A stretch of 64,000 nt of DNA from Takakia lepidozioides (GCA_030704615.1 CM060731.1:45942001-46006000); one strand, 5' to 3'. Counted from the stretch's first letter, positions 11,978 to 22,569 are shown. A program made the numbers and translations. Notes: a model not told the origin generated them from the letters alone.

Positions 11978-14092
11978 TTATAGCACTTCCTGTCTCTGTA
12001 CACCTCTATCGTTCATTGCCTTCCTCACCATTGTTATATCATCCCACCGGCCAGCTGCAGCATAGATGTTTGAAAGCAGCACATACACTGCAGCATTTTC
12101 AGGTTCCAGCTTGAGGATACATTCTGCAGCACGTTCTGCTACCTCCACATTGCCATAGATTTTGCAAGCACCAAGCAAGGCCCCCCAGACAGAAGCATCT
12201 GGCTCAAATGGCATTTTGTTGATCAAGTCCTCAGCATCAGCCAAGCGGCCTGCGCGGCCTAGAACATCAACCATGCAGCCATAGTGCTTACCTGTGGGTG
12301 TGATGCCATGATCTATTCTCATGGAGAGGAAGTAGTGATTACCTTCCTCCACAAGGCCCATATGGCTGCATGCAGAAAGAACACTGACAAACGTGACATT
12401 GTCTGGCTTACACCCTTCCCACAGCATCTCTTCAAAGAGGTGGAGGGCCCCTCTACCTAGCCCATGCTGGGCACATGCTACTATCATCGAATTCCATGTG
12501 ATCACATCTCTTTGAGGCATTGTGTCAAAGGCTCTTCGAGCATCTCCTAGACTCCCGCACTTGGCATACATGTCAATGAGGGCATTACACACTCGGACAT
12601 CTGACTCAAATCCAGAGTTGCTGATGAGGGCATGAGCTTTCTTGCCCACTTCTAGAGCTGCCAAGCCGGAGGATGCATTGAGGATACTAATGAAAGTGAC
12701 CTCATTAGGGTGTATACCTTCTCTTTGCATTTGCCAAAAGAGTTCAATTGACTCTTCACCATGCCCTTGCTGAGCTACTCCTGCAATTAGAGCATTCCAT
12801 GATATAACATTTCGCCTAGGCATTCTGTCAAACACGGTGCGTGCCATTAAACTCCCGCATTTGCAGTACATGGTCACGAGGGCATTGCCCACCTGCACAT
12901 CTGACTCCAATCCAGCTTTGATGATACCAGTATGCAGCCATTTACCCTGCTCCAGAGCTAGTGGGCCATCACATGCATTGAGGATGCTTAGGAATGTGAG
13001 TTTGCCTGCCTTGAGGCCTTCTTGTTGCATTTTCCCAAAGACTTCAAATGCCTCCTCACAATGTCCTTGCTGCGCTAATCCTGCGATCATGGCATTCCAT
13101 GAGATTACGTCTCGCGTAGGCATTTTGTCGAATACTCTGCGCGCATCAGACACATTTCCGCACTTGCAATACATGCTGACAAGGGCAGTCCCCACTTGGA
13201 TATCCGACTCCAATCCAGCTTTGCTCACAGCAGCATGGAGCCGATTGCCCTCTTCCAGGTCATCTGTAGAGGCACATGCATTGAGGATGCTTATGTAACT
13301 GACCTTGTCTGCGCTTACATATCGACGTTGCATTTGCCTAAATAGTTCAAAGGCCTCTTCACTGTGCCTTTGCTGGGCGAATCCCGTTATCATTGCATTC
13401 CATGAAATCACATCTCGCTTGGGCATTTTGTCAAACACTCTCCGCGCATCCAGCACACTCCCACATTTGCAATACATCGTAACAATGGCATTTCCCACTC
13501 CGATATCTGACTCAAGTCCGGCTTCGATAATGTCCGCATGGAAGCGTTTGCCCTGTTCCAAAGCTAGTGGATTGGTACAAGCGCTTAGGGCGCACATGAA
13601 TGTGACTGTATCTGCCTCGAAGCCCTCTCGTCGCATTTGCCGAAAGACTTCAAGTGCCTCTTCACTATGCCCCTGCTTAGACAATCCTGCAATCATCGCA
13701 GTCCAGGAGATAACATTCCGTTTGGGCATTTTGTCAAACACTTGGCGCGCATCTTCCATCCTTCCGCACTTACAATACATGCTGACAAGGGTGTTTCCTA
13801 AGAAGAGGTTCGACTCAAATCCACTTTTGATGATGTGGGCATGGACAACCTTGCCATCTCCCAGGGCCTTCCTCTTTGCACACTCCTGCAAGAGACGAGC
13901 ACAGGTTTCGGAATACTCCCAGAAGCCTCGTTGCTCCATCACGTCCAAAAGCTGCACTGCCTCCTGCGAACGTGAGCCCTTGAATAATGTGCGCACATCC
14001 CCGTTAGTTCTACAGATGTCCTGTTTGCTCTGTTCAGAATTTGGTGTTGTTTTCCCCGCTCCATCGGAGATTTGGGAAGTGCCAAGACTCAT
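11978..14092 (-). CDS. PPR protein, PLS class, C-terminally truncated (no DYW)
   Basis: The start chosen is the ATG at 14092 (MSLGTSQISDG), because the longer frame upstream lacks an in-frame ATG. The product is about 704 residues. It contains repeated P-L-S modules (VSMYCKCG..DARxVFDKMP and VISWNAMIAGxAQQGH repeats), then the E region ending in AAGRWDDITMVRKAMNDRG. Instead of the PG box and DYW deaminase the frame reads QRQEVL and stops. It could bind RNA but not deaminate unless a partner supplies a DYW domain in trans, as is known for some E-class editing factors. The gene is one arm of an inverted duplication with the copy at 18110. It may be functional or a recent truncation; the long open frame favours recent activity. 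Confidence 0.75.
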   Translation of the reverse strand: MSLGTSQISDGAGKTTPNSEQSKQDICRTNGDVRTLFKGSRSQEAVQLLDVMEQRGFWEYSETCARLLQECAKRKALGDGKVVHAHIIKSGFESNLFLGNTLVSMYCKCGRMEDARQVFDKMPKRNVISWTAMIAGLSKQGHSEEALEVFRQMRREGFEADTVTFMCALSACTNPLALEQGKRFHADIIEAGLESDIGVGNAIVTMYCKCGSVLDARRVFDKMPKRDVISWNAMITGFAQQRHSEEAFELFRQMQRRYVSADKVSYISILNACASTDDLEEGNRLHAAVSKAGLESDIQVGTALVSMYCKCGNVSDARRVFDKMPTRDVISWNAMIAGLAQQGHCEEAFEVFGKMQQEGLKAGKLTFLSILNACDGPLALEQGKWLHTGIIKAGLESDVQVGNALVTMYCKCGSLMARTVFDRMPRRNVISWNALIAGVAQQGHGEESIELFWQMQREGIHPNEVTFISILNASSGLAALEVGKKAHALISNSGFESDVRVCNALIDMYAKCGSLGDARRAFDTMPQRDVITWNSMIVACAQHGLGRGALHLFEEMLWEGCKPDNVTFVSVLSACSHMGLVEEGNHYFLSMRIDHGITPTGKHYGCMVDVLGRAGRLADAEDLINKMPFEPDASVWGALLGACKIYGNVEVAERAAECILKLEPENAAVYVLLSNIYAAAGRWDDITMVRKAMNDRGVQRQEVL

Positions 14093-14357
14093 AAACTGGG
14101 CCCCATTACGACTCCCAACAAACAAATGCGTCTGTTGACAAAATGAAAACCCCACCGCGCTGCACCACAAACATTGGAAAGATCAATGCCTAATCGTCCG
14201 GCCTCTGCTCATCCAATGGGGACAAGCTGTCAATTATGCGTTTACAAGGACGGATTCTAGATTCATTAGCTTCACAACATCGAACAAGACTGATCAAAAT
14301 ACAACATACCGGAAAATCCGAAGCTTTGTTTCACAGACCATGACAACAAACCAGCTG

Positions 14358-14510
14358 CTACATCTTGAGCACCGCATGTAGAATGTGGGGAGGAACAATC
14401 GGGTTCATCTCAGTCGTTTCCACGGAGGCGACACAGCGATCTTCTCCCGGATTGAGGCGGATCGAGGAATTTCCAAGTATGAATTCCTGCGAGGTAGTCG
14501 GAGGTCGCAT
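14358..14510 (-). CDS. Upstream ORF 2 in PPR leader (50 aa), copy A
   Basis: It begins MRPPTTSQEF and ends IVPPHILHAVLKM, overlapping upstream ORF 1 in another frame. The duplicate at 17692-17844 has the same length and a similar product despite base differences. I recognise no family. A possible 5' splice site (GGTATGTTG, around 14309) lies just beyond it, so this may be a first exon or leader joined to the PPR frame by splicing. Confidence 0.4.
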   Translation of the reverse strand: MRPPTTSQEFILGNSSIRLNPGEDRCVASVETTEMNPIVPPHILHAVLKM

Positions 14511-14544
14511 TGTGATGTATGATCTGAACACATCCTGCCGCCAT
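14410..14544 (-). CDS. Upstream ORF 1 in PPR leader (44 aa), copy A
   Basis: This short frame begins MAAGCVQIIHHNATSDYLAG and ends CRLRGND. It lies in the transcribed leader between the TATA box (14603-14614) and the PPR start (14092). The duplicate at 17658-17792 keeps the same start, length and stop. Such an upstream ORF could dampen translation of the main frame, or the segment may be a remnant of another gene. It has no known domain. Confidence 0.4.
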   Translation of the reverse strand: MAAGCVQIIHHNATSDYLAGIHTWKFLDPPQSGRRSLCRLRGND

Positions 14545-14640
14545 GGATAGCTGGAAGTAATCTGAGGGGGAAAGTGAGAGAGAGAGAGGAGGAGAGAGCA
14601 CACGTTTATAAACGTTGGTTTGAATAGTGCGAGAGCAAAC
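14545..14640 (-). promoter_or_regulatory. Core promoter of the truncated PPR gene
   Basis: CGTTTATAAACG (14603-14614) is a perfect 12-base palindrome with a TATA box at its centre. It is followed downstream (towards 14550) by a CT-rich patch on the sense strand, the usual plant TATA plus Y-patch layout. The same arrangement occurs at 17583-17639. Confidence 0.6.
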
Positions 14641-14702
14641 CTTTTGTTACCCAATCACATATTTAACTTGTAGTAAACGACCTATTCTTGGAAAACGGTA
14701 AC

Positions 14703-15037
14703 GACGGAAATCTGGGCTCCGGGCCCGAAGGCCATGCAAGGGAGCTCTGAGCTCTCTGCGCAAGATGTAGGCCAGCAGCTGGGCCTTGTTGTGATGGGCT
14801 TGCAAAGGACAATCTGGACTGTGTGGTGCGCTCTAACTCCATCCCTGTTTCTGTAGTGTGAATCTGAACAGAAGGAGAAGTTTAGAACTTGTGAACGCTA
14901 AGCTGGTCCCTGCGAATACAGATCATTTCTATACAATCAGGCATTGATGATTTGGATGCTTATGATGCAGGGGGGTGGAGTTTCAAGTCTGGAATCAGAC
15001 TCAGTTGTTTGTTGGGCATCAGAGTGGGGGGACGGGT
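14703..15037 (+). promoter_or_regulatory. Upstream region of the intact PPR-DYW gene
   Basis: No clear TATA box is visible. A TTATGATGCAG sequence (14960-14970) just before the open frame matches TTCATGATGCAG upstream of the decayed copy at 8752. It could be a conserved splice acceptor joining an upstream leader exon. Confidence 0.3.
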
Positions 15038-17242
15038 ATGAGTCTTGCCACGTTTTCGAATGTAAGAAAGACAATAGCAGCGAAGGGAGGAAGAATCACC
15101 AAGGACAAGGATGGAACTAGTGGGGAGGTGAGCACAGTTGGTAAGGCGGGTCGAGTGAAGGAGGAAATTCTACTATTAGACCTGGTGCAGCAACGAGGCT
15201 TTTGGGCTTATTCCACTGTCTGTGCCCGTCTCTTACAGGGGTATGCAAAGACAAAGTCCCTTGCAGATGGCAAGGCTGTCCATGCCCACATCATCAAAAG
15301 TGGATATGAGCCGAACATCTTTCTGGGAAACACCCTTCTGAGCATGTATGGCAAGTGCGGAAGTGTCGTGGATGCACGGCAAATTTTTCACAAAATGCCT
15401 GAACGAAATGTGATCTCATGGACTGCGATGATTGCTGGACTAGCTCAGGAAGGGCATGGGAAGGAGGCTTTCGAACTATTTGAGCAAATGCAACGAGAGG
15501 GTGTGAAGGCAGACAGGGTCACTTTCCTGAGCATCCTGAACGCATGTGCGGGCCCAGGAGCTCTGGAACAGGGCCAGCGGCTCCATGCGGGCATCATTGA
15601 AGCTGGATTGGAGTCAGATGACAAAGTGAGAAATGCCCTTGTGAGCATGTATTGCAAGTGCGGAAGTTTGGTGGATGCCCGCCAAATGTTTGAAAAATCG
15701 CCTAAGCGAGATGTGATCTCATGGAATGCTATGATTGCAGGATTAGCTCAGCAAGGACATAATGCACAGGCATTTGAACTCTTTTGGCAAATGCAAAAAG
15801 AAGGCGTAAAGTCAGACAAAGTCACTTTCATGAGCATCCTGAACGCATGCGCCAGCCCAGTACATCTGGAACAGGGCAAGCGTGTCCATGAGGACATCAT
15901 CGAAGCTGGATTGTTGTCAGATATCCGAGTGGCGACTGCCCTTTTCAGCATGTATTGCAAGTGCGGGAATGTGGTGGATGCCCGCCAACTGTTTGACAAG
16001 ATGCCTGCGCGAGATGTGATATCATGGAATGCTATGATAGAAGGATTAGCTCAGCAAGGGCGTGAAGAAGAGGCAATTCATGTCTTTCGGCAAATGGAAC
16101 AAGAAGGTATAGAACCTAACAGGGTTACTTACATTAGCATCATCAATGCATGTGCCAGCCAAGCAGTCCTGGAAGAGAGCAAGTGGATCCACACCCTTAT
16201 TATCAGATCTGGATTAGAGTCAGATGTTCGGGTTTGCAATGCCCTTGTCGACATGTATGCCAAGTGTGGGAGATTAAGCGATGCAAGACTAGTGTTCGAC
16301 AGAACTCTCCAACGAGACGCAGTCTCTTGGAATGCGATGATTGTAGGATATGCTCAGAATGGGTGTGGAAAGGAAGCCCTCCAACTCTTTGAACGGATGC
16401 AAAGAGAAGGGGTGAAACCCACCACTGTCACATTCACTGGTGTTCTCTCTGCGTGCAGCCACATGGGCCTCATGGATGAGGGCCATCATTGCTTCCTCTC
16501 TATGAGTCGGGATCATGGCATCACACCAACAGGTGTGCACTATGGCTGCATGGTTGACCTTCTTGGCCGTGGAGGGTTCTTGGCTGAGGCAGAGGACTTC
16601 ATCAACAAGATGCCATTCAAACCAGGAGGGTCAGTCTGGGGGGCCTTACTAGGTGCATGCAGGATCCATGGCAATGTGGAGGTAGCCGAACATGCTGCAG
16701 AAAGTATGCTCAAGCTGGAACCACAAAACCCTGCAGTGTATGTGCTGCTTTCAAACATCTATGCTGTGGCTGGCAGGTGGGATGATCTGGCAAAAGTGAG
16801 AAAAGCAATGAAGGATAGAGGCGTGAAGAAGGAGCCGGGGTGCAGCAGGATTATGATCCAGAATAGGATACATACATTTATTGTAGAAGATAGATCCCAT
16901 CCACAAATAGAGGAGATATATTCTGAGTTGGAGAGATTGGGTAGGCAGATGAAGGAGGCAGGATACGTGCCTGACACACACTTTGTATTGCAGAATGTTG
17001 ATAAGCCATCCAAGGAACAGGCTCTTTGCCACCACAGTGAAAAGCTAGCCATTGCTTTTGGACTTATCACCACTGCCCCCGGGATACCGTTACACATAGT
17101 CAAGAACCTTAGAATATGTGGAGATTGCCACACAGCTGCTAAGTTCATCTCCAAGATTGTTGGGCGAGAAATTGTTGCAAGGGATACCAACCGCTTTCAT
17201 CACTTCAAACATGGGGTGTGTTCTTGTGGGGACTATTGGTGA
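15038..17242 (+). CDS. PPR-DYW protein, intact; organelle C-to-U RNA editing factor
   Basis: This encodes about 734 residues from the ATG at 15038 (MSLATFSNVRK). The frame stays open 21 codons upstream but has no in-frame ATG there, unless an upstream exon is spliced on. It has tandem P-L-S PPR modules, then E and E+ motifs and a PG box variant (KEPGCSRI, where Trp is usual). The C-terminal DYW deaminase has HSEKLAIAFG (zinc-binding His and catalytic Glu), CGDCHTAAKF (CxxCH) and the terminal [15 protein letters not shown]. All deaminase landmarks are present, so it is expected to deaminate specific cytidines in plastid or mitochondrial RNA. The targeting peptide is not obvious. It lies in the 2.8-kb spacer of the inverted duplication. 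Confidence 0.93.
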   Translation: MSLATFSNVRKTIAAKGGRITKDKDGTSGEVSTVGKAGRVKEEILLLDLVQQRGFWAYSTVCARLLQGYAKTKSLADGKAVHAHIIKSGYEPNIFLGNTLLSMYGKCGSVVDARQIFHKMPERNVISWTAMIAGLAQEGHGKEAFELFEQMQREGVKADRVTFLSILNACAGPGALEQGQRLHAGIIEAGLESDDKVRNALVSMYCKCGSLVDARQMFEKSPKRDVISWNAMIAGLAQQGHNAQAFELFWQMQKEGVKSDKVTFMSILNACASPVHLEQGKRVHEDIIEAGLLSDIRVATALFSMYCKCGNVVDARQLFDKMPARDVISWNAMIEGLAQQGREEEAIHVFRQMEQEGIEPNRVTYISIINACASQAVLEESKWIHTLIIRSGLESDVRVCNALVDMYAKCGRLSDARLVFDRTLQRDAVSWNAMIVGYAQNGCGKEALQLFERMQREGVKPTTVTFTGVLSACSHMGLMDEGHHCFLSMSRDHGITPTGVHYGCMVDLLGRGGFLAEAEDFINKMPFKPGGSVWGALLGACRIHGNVEVAEHAAESMLKLEPQNPAVYVLLSNIYAVAGRWDDLAKVRKAMKDRGVKKEPGCSRIMIQNRIHTFIVEDRSHPQIEEIYSELERLGRQMKEAGYVPDTHFVLQNVDKPSKEQALCHHSEKLAIAFGLITTAPGIPLHIVKNLRICGDCHTAAKFISKIVGREIVARDTNRFHHFKHGVCSCGDYW

Positions 17243-17582
17243 CGATGAATCCTTGAAGTTGTTGGGTCTTCAGATAGTCTTGGATTGTTTCTGAATCTTC
17301 TCTACCAGGGTCTACAGTGTGATGACAGGATAAAAGATGCACACTTGTAGATACACTTGTTGTTAAGGTTGACCCAGTTCTCTTTGTTGGAATGTTGCTT
17401 ACCTGGGAGGAACTTCCTGATCCCACATGTGTCTTTCCCAAGCCCATCACATATTGCAGACCTCCTTGCATTGCCTTGTGTGAAGATTTCCATAGTTACC
17501 GTTTTCCAAGAATAGGTCGTTTACTACAAGTTAAATATGTGATTGGGTAACGAAATGTTTGCTGTCGAACTATTCAAACCAA

Positions 17583-17639
17583 CGTTTATAAACGTGCTCT
17601 CTCTCCTCCACTCTCTCTCTCTCTCACTTTCCCCCCTCA
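17583..17639 (+). promoter_or_regulatory. Core promoter of PPR copy 4
   Basis: A palindromic TATA element CGTTTATAAACG at 17583-17594 is followed by a 40-base CT-rich tract (about 17597-17639) ending CCCCCCTCAG. It is duplicated from the left arm. Confidence 0.6.
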
Positions 17640-17657
17640 GATTGCTTCCAGCTATCC

Positions 17658-17792
17658 ATGGCGGCAGGATGTGTTCAGATCATACATCACAATGCGACCT
17701 CCGACTACCTCGCAGGAATGCGTACTTGCCAATTCTTCGATCCGCCTCAATCCGGGAGAAGATCGCTGTGTCGCCTCCGTGGAAATGACTGA
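17658..17792 (+). CDS. Upstream ORF 1 in PPR leader (44 aa), copy B
   Basis: Starts MAAGCVQIIHHNATSDYLAG and ends RGND, the same length as the left-arm copy. Several residues in the middle differ between the copies (MRTCQFF versus IHTWKFL). Confidence 0.4.
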   Translation: MAAGCVQIIHHNATSDYLAGMRTCQFFDPPQSGRRSLCRLRGND

Positions 17793-17844
17793 GATGAAGC
17801 CGATTGTTCCTCCCCATATTCTACGTGCGGTGCTCGAGATGTAG
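17692..17844 (+). CDS. Upstream ORF 2 in PPR leader (50 aa), copy B
   Basis: Starts MRPPTTSQEC and ends ILRAVLEM, overlapping ORF 1 in another frame. A consensus-like 5' splice site G|GTATGTTG follows at 17890/17891. A possible acceptor GTCAACAG ends at 18070, 40 bases before the PPR ATG at 18110. Confidence 0.4.
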   Translation: MRPPTTSQECVLANSSIRLNPGEDRCVASVEMTEMKPIVPPHILRAVLEM

Positions 17845-18109
17845 CAGCGTTTGTTGTCATGGTCTTTGAAACAAAGCTTCGGATTTTCCGGTATGTTGTA
17901 TTTTGATCACTCTTGTTGGATGTTGTGAAGCTAATAAATCTAGAATCCGTCCTTGTGAAACGCGTAATTGACAGCTTCTCCCCAGTCGGTTCAGCAGAGG
18001 CCAGACGATTAGGCATTGATCTTTTCAATAATTATCGTGCAGCGCGGTGGGGTTTTCATTTTGTCAACAGACGCATTTGTTTGTTGGGAGTCGTAATGGG
18101 GCCCAGTTT

Positions 18110-20313
18110 ATGAGTCTTGGCACTTCCCAAATCTCCGATGGAGCGGGGAAAACAACACCAAATTCTGAACAGAGCAAACAGGACATCTGTAGAACTAACG
18201 GGGATGTGCGCACATTATTCAAGGGCTCACGTTTGCAGGAGGCAGTGCAGCTTTTGGACGTGATGGAGCAACGAGGCTTCTGGGCGTATTCCGAAACCTG
18301 TGCTCGCCTCTTGCAGGGGTGTGCAAAGAAGAAAGCCCTGGCAGATGGCAAGGTTGGCCATGCCCACATCATCAAAAGTGGATTTGAGTCAAACGTCTTC
18401 TTAGGAAACAACCTTGTCAGCATGTATTGTAAGTGCGGAAGGGTGGAGGATGCGCGCCAAGTGTTTGACAAAATGCCCACACGAAATGTTGTCTCATGGA
18501 CTGCGTTGATAGCAGGGCTAGCTAAGCAAGGGCATTGTGAAGAGGCCTTTCAATTCTTTGGGAAAATGCAGCGTGAAGGGTTTAAGGCAGACAAGGTCAC
18601 TTTCCTGAGCATCCTGAATGCATGGGCCACCCCCAAATACCTGGAAGAAGGCATGCGGATCCATGGGGGAATCATAAAAGCCGGATTGGAGTCAGACATC
18701 CTGTGGGGAGCCCTGTCAGCAGTATTAAAGGCGAGTGGGGATGTCGTGCAAGCGCGGAGAGTGTTTGACCAGATGCCCAAGCGAGATGTAATCTAATGGA
18801 ATGCGATGATTGCAGGATTAGCTCAGCACAGGCATGGTCAAGAGGCAGTTGAGCTTTTTCAGCAAATGCAGGCAGGGAAGGCTTGCAGGCAGACAGGGTC
18901 CCTTTTATGAGCATCCTAAACGCTTGTGACAGCCCAGTAAATTTGGAACAGGGAAAACAGCTCCATGCGAGTATTATTAGAGCTGGAGTGGAGTCAGATG
19001 TTCAAGTGGCGACAGCCCTTGTCAGCATGTACTGGAAGTGCGGGAATGTGGAGGATTCGAGCAGAGTGTTTGACAATATGCCTAAACGGGATGTGATCTC
19101 ATGGAATGCAATGATTGCAGGATTGGCTCAGCAAGGGCACTGTGAAGTGGCATATCAACTATTTCAGCAAATGCAACAAGAAGGTGTGAAGGCAGATTCG
19201 GTCAAGTTAACGAGCATCCTCAATGCATGTGCGCGCCTAGCAGCCCTGGAAGATGGTAAGTGGGTCCATGCCCTCATCATCAAATCTGGATTGGAAGCAG
19301 ATGTCCGAGGGTCTGATGCCCTTCTTGACATGTATGGCAAGTGTGGGAATGTGGGAGACGCACGTCAAGTGTTTGACAGAATTGTCAAACGCGATGTGGT
19401 TTCTTGGAATGCAATGATTATAGGATATGCTCAGCATGGACATGGTAAGGAGGCCCTCCTACTCTTTGATCAAATGAAACAAGAAGGGATGGAACCAGAC
19501 GACGTAACTTTCATTGGTGTGCTCTCTGCATGCAGCCATGTGGGCCTTCGGGGACAAAGGTCATCATTACTGTTTCTCTATGAGTCATAATCAGTATTTG
19601 CCAACAGGAATGCACTATGGCTGCATGGTTGATCTCCTGGGCCGTGCAGGGCGCTGGGATGAGGCAGAGCGTTTTATTAATGAAATGCCATTTAAAACTG
19701 ATGCCTCGATATGGAGGTAATTTGCTTGTGCCTGCAGAATCCATGGCAATGCGGAGGTAGCAGAGCGGGGCTTGAATGTATTCTGAAGTTGGAGCCTGAG
19801 AATGTTTCAGTTTATGTTCTCTCTCACACTCTATGCTACGGCTGGGAGGTGGGATGATGTGGCAAAGGTGAGAAAAAGGATGAAGGACAGCAGTGTGAAG
19901 AAGGAGCAGGGTTGCAGCTGGATTGCGGTCCAGAACACGGTACATTCAATTGGCGTACAAGATAGATCACACCCACAAACAGAGGACATCTATGCTGAGT
20001 TGGAGAGAGTGGGTAGGCAGATGAAGGCGGCGGGATATGTGCCGGACACACGCTTTGTGCTGCATGATGTCCCTCAACAGGCGAAGGAACAGGCTCTCTG
20101 CTATCACAGCGACAAGCTGGCCATTGCTTTTGGGCTCATCAGCACACCCCCTGGTACCACAATCGCATAATTAAAAACCTTAGGGTATGCGGTGATTGCC
20201 ACACTGCCAGCAAGTTAGCTCCCCGGATTGTTGGTCGAGAGATTATTGCAAGGGATGCCAACCGCTTTCATCACTTCCAGAATGGGGTGTGTTCTTGTGG
20301 GGATTATTGGTGA
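18110..20313 (+). pseudogene. PPR-DYW RNA-editing factor, decayed copy 4
   Basis: This is homologous to the intact gene along its whole length and nearly identical at its 5' end to the minus-strand copy at 14092. It opens at 18110 (MSLGTSQISDG) and is stopped at 18794 where RDVISWN reads RDVI-stop (TCA changed to TAA). Frameshifts follow near 18875 and 19555, a stop comes at about 19718, and more frameshifts occur near 19790 and 20160. The pieces still spell out PPR modules, the E region, a PG-box variant (KEQGCSWI), [11 protein letters not shown] (HxE altered to HSD) and [10 protein letters not shown] ending at 20313. The catalytic Glu to Asp change and the many breaks mean no deaminase is made. 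Confidence 0.85.
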
Positions 20314-21969
20314 TCATGAGTATAAGAGCAAAAAATTAGTTATTTGGTGCCTCCCAAGCTTCCCTACTAGTTCCTTCATGTAAAAGGCTCCTCTTAGGGT
20401 GGATCATGGGGATGAATATGTTCGATCCTCCGGCAAATGGTCATGGTGCGGGAAGTATTCACATGCATTGTTATGTGGGTACTTAAGAATGAAAGGCCCT
20501 TTTCTGAAAGGATGACATAAACTGCCATTGCAGCTTTCACCTTCCCCTCCGTTCAAGAAGCTCAACTAGGCGACATCTGGATTGTGGATGTCTACTTACA
20601 TTATATTGCTTCAATGATAAAGAACTTTCCCGAGGATAGGGGGAAGGTCGGGATCAGATTCATTGTTACAGGTAAGTTGCAAGTGAGAACTCCATGATGG
20701 CAGCAGTGGCCCCATTCTGCTTTTCCATCCAATCCCTCCCTCTCCCATGCTTTCTGCTCCACTGGCAAAATTTCTAGGGAATGTGAGGTAGGAAGGGATG
20801 TTGTAATGCACATCTCCTTCTCCCTCTCTCATGCTATGCAATCACACTCGAGCAGGTGGGCCAGTGGTTGGTAGTTTGTGCCTGGCCTGTGCATAACCTA
20901 GGTGATCTAGGGTGTAAGGTGTCCACCTTTCAAGGGAAGGCAGTAGTCCCTGGGTATGAAGAGATAATTTATGCTTCCTTCAGGGAGGTGTCATCCGTCC
21001 TTCGTTGCTATGCAATCATGAATGGTGTGCAAGTACTATTTATTTCCGCCCGGGGTGTGTACGGATCCTCTTTCAGTAAACCATCCACAACTCGTTTCTG
21101 CAGGCCAACAAACAACTGAGTGCTAAAGGCAGCGCCCAATAGTATGGCCGCAAGGTACCAGTGAGAGAAAATTCATATAAAAATTTTAACCACCATTTTC
21201 ATGGGCGATTATCTCCTGCAGGTCTTTGTGATGGCTACACCAGTCTCCAAATGGTATCTCAAAGGGCCACCCTTGAGGCCGGGATCACAGATGATTTTGC
21301 TGAAAATACTTTCTTGCCTACTTTGCTCTTAAGATTGGCCTTGGAAACAGTTCAATAAATTCTGCATCTGGCCTACTATGGATTCCAGTGTTATTGAATA
21401 GGACTTCTTGCAAGCCTCAGGACAAAGGTCAGCATGCTGACCAAACAGACCATCCGAAAGTATTTGTCAAATAAAAGTATTAAATATGTATGTATATATA
21501 TATGTATCAATGTATTAAGCAAGGTTGCACGCCCGCATTAAGTTCTTACATTATTCCTATTATCTTCCTTATAAAGGAACGAAATTCTTTGGATGAACAA
21601 TTTTATGCATGCGGGAGGGGTTTTGCTGAGTAGGGCATGGTTTGCATGTATTCCATGCATTTTGTTTCCGAACGTTGAACAATAATTTGAAATCTCAATA
21701 AATTAAAAAAAACTAATAAGCTATTAAACATATAAGGGTATGTTTTATATTTTCTCAAATTTGTCAAGCTATGGCAACTGCAAAGAAAGAAAGAAAGACT
21801 AGAGAAGGAAGGAAGTATATCATGTCTGGAGAGAGCCCAGAGGATCCATGTGACCATGCAAATTTTGGAGGGTTGGTTACCGGAGGGAAGAACAAAAGGC
21901 ACACAACCAATTTTCACATGGTTCATTTCTTCATAGCTTGTTCCAATGTTTTTGTTTTGTTGGCTCTGT
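20314..21969. other. No recognisable gene; AT-rich microsatellite
   Basis: 3' flank of the PPR cluster. It contains only short frames and a TATA/TATG microsatellite around 21487-21510. No domain is seen on either strand. Confidence 0.4.
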
Positions 21970-22140
21970 CCCGCAAGGGATAGAGGCATTGTGGAGACTT
22001 CTTGCCTAGGCGGAGAACTAGGCTTATTCATTAAGCCTAGAGAGAGAGCCCCTAGTCATTATAGGGTTGGACCCGCAAGGGATAGAGGCATTGTGGAGAC
22101 ATCTTTAGGGAGAGAACTAGGCTTATCCATTAAGCCTAGT
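21970..22140. repeat. Two-copy direct repeat of about 70 bp
   Basis: CCCGCAAGGGATAGAGGCAT and the bases that follow, up to GGCTTATYCATTAAGCCTAG, occur at 21970-22040 and again at 22072-22140. Each unit ends in a small hairpin (TAGGCTTA..TTAAGCCTA). Confidence 0.6.
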
Positions 22141-22569
22141 CTATGGAGGGTTGATGGGAATGATTCATGAAGCCCTAGAAAAAGTATTAAACAACAACCA
22201 CAAAATCACCAAAGGACAGAGCCTCTTGTGGCGGAGATGCTTGTTTTGTTTTCACAATGTACGTTAAGGGTTAACGGCCACTAGGCCCATCTTGGATATT
22301 GGTGTGCACGTAATCGGACCTCCTGAATTGCATGTTGCATATGAGGGGATGCAATTTTTGTGCCTTTGACGTAGACCATGTGTGTTGGATCCGGTGCTGT
22401 CCTGAGAAGCCAATCTAGCAAACGGAGAGGAAGCCCAACATTTCCTTTGGTTCTCCAACACGAGCCATCTCTCTGGAGGTCACTCCCTACATGCAAAAAG
22501 GAGAGGTAAAGTTGAAAAGAAAACTGCACATCCAACTGTTTTGCACATATTTCCCAGTTCTCCTGCACA
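22141..22569. other. No recognisable feature
   Basis: Intergenic; only short frames and no domain or repeat structure that I can name. Confidence 0.35.

Larger units (their letters stand above)
13715..14702 (-). repeat. Inverted duplication, left arm
   Basis: The promoter, leader, both upstream ORFs and the start of the PPR gene here match 17495-18487 in opposite orientation at high identity. The inner edge is sharp: GAAAACGGTAAC ends at 14702 and its complement begins at 17495. The outer edge is blurred because all PPR copies here are related. Confidence 0.8.
17495..18487 (+). repeat. Inverted duplication, right arm
   Basis: Mirror copy of 13715-14702, containing the promoter, leader ORFs and 5' part of a PPR gene. 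Together the arms flank the intact gene at 15038-17242. Confidence 0.8.

Noticed and set aside
14975-15037. Start of the intact PPR gene at 14975
   Set aside because: The codon there is GTG. The first in-frame ATG is at 15038, and a homologous MSL start exists in the copies at 14092 and 18110.
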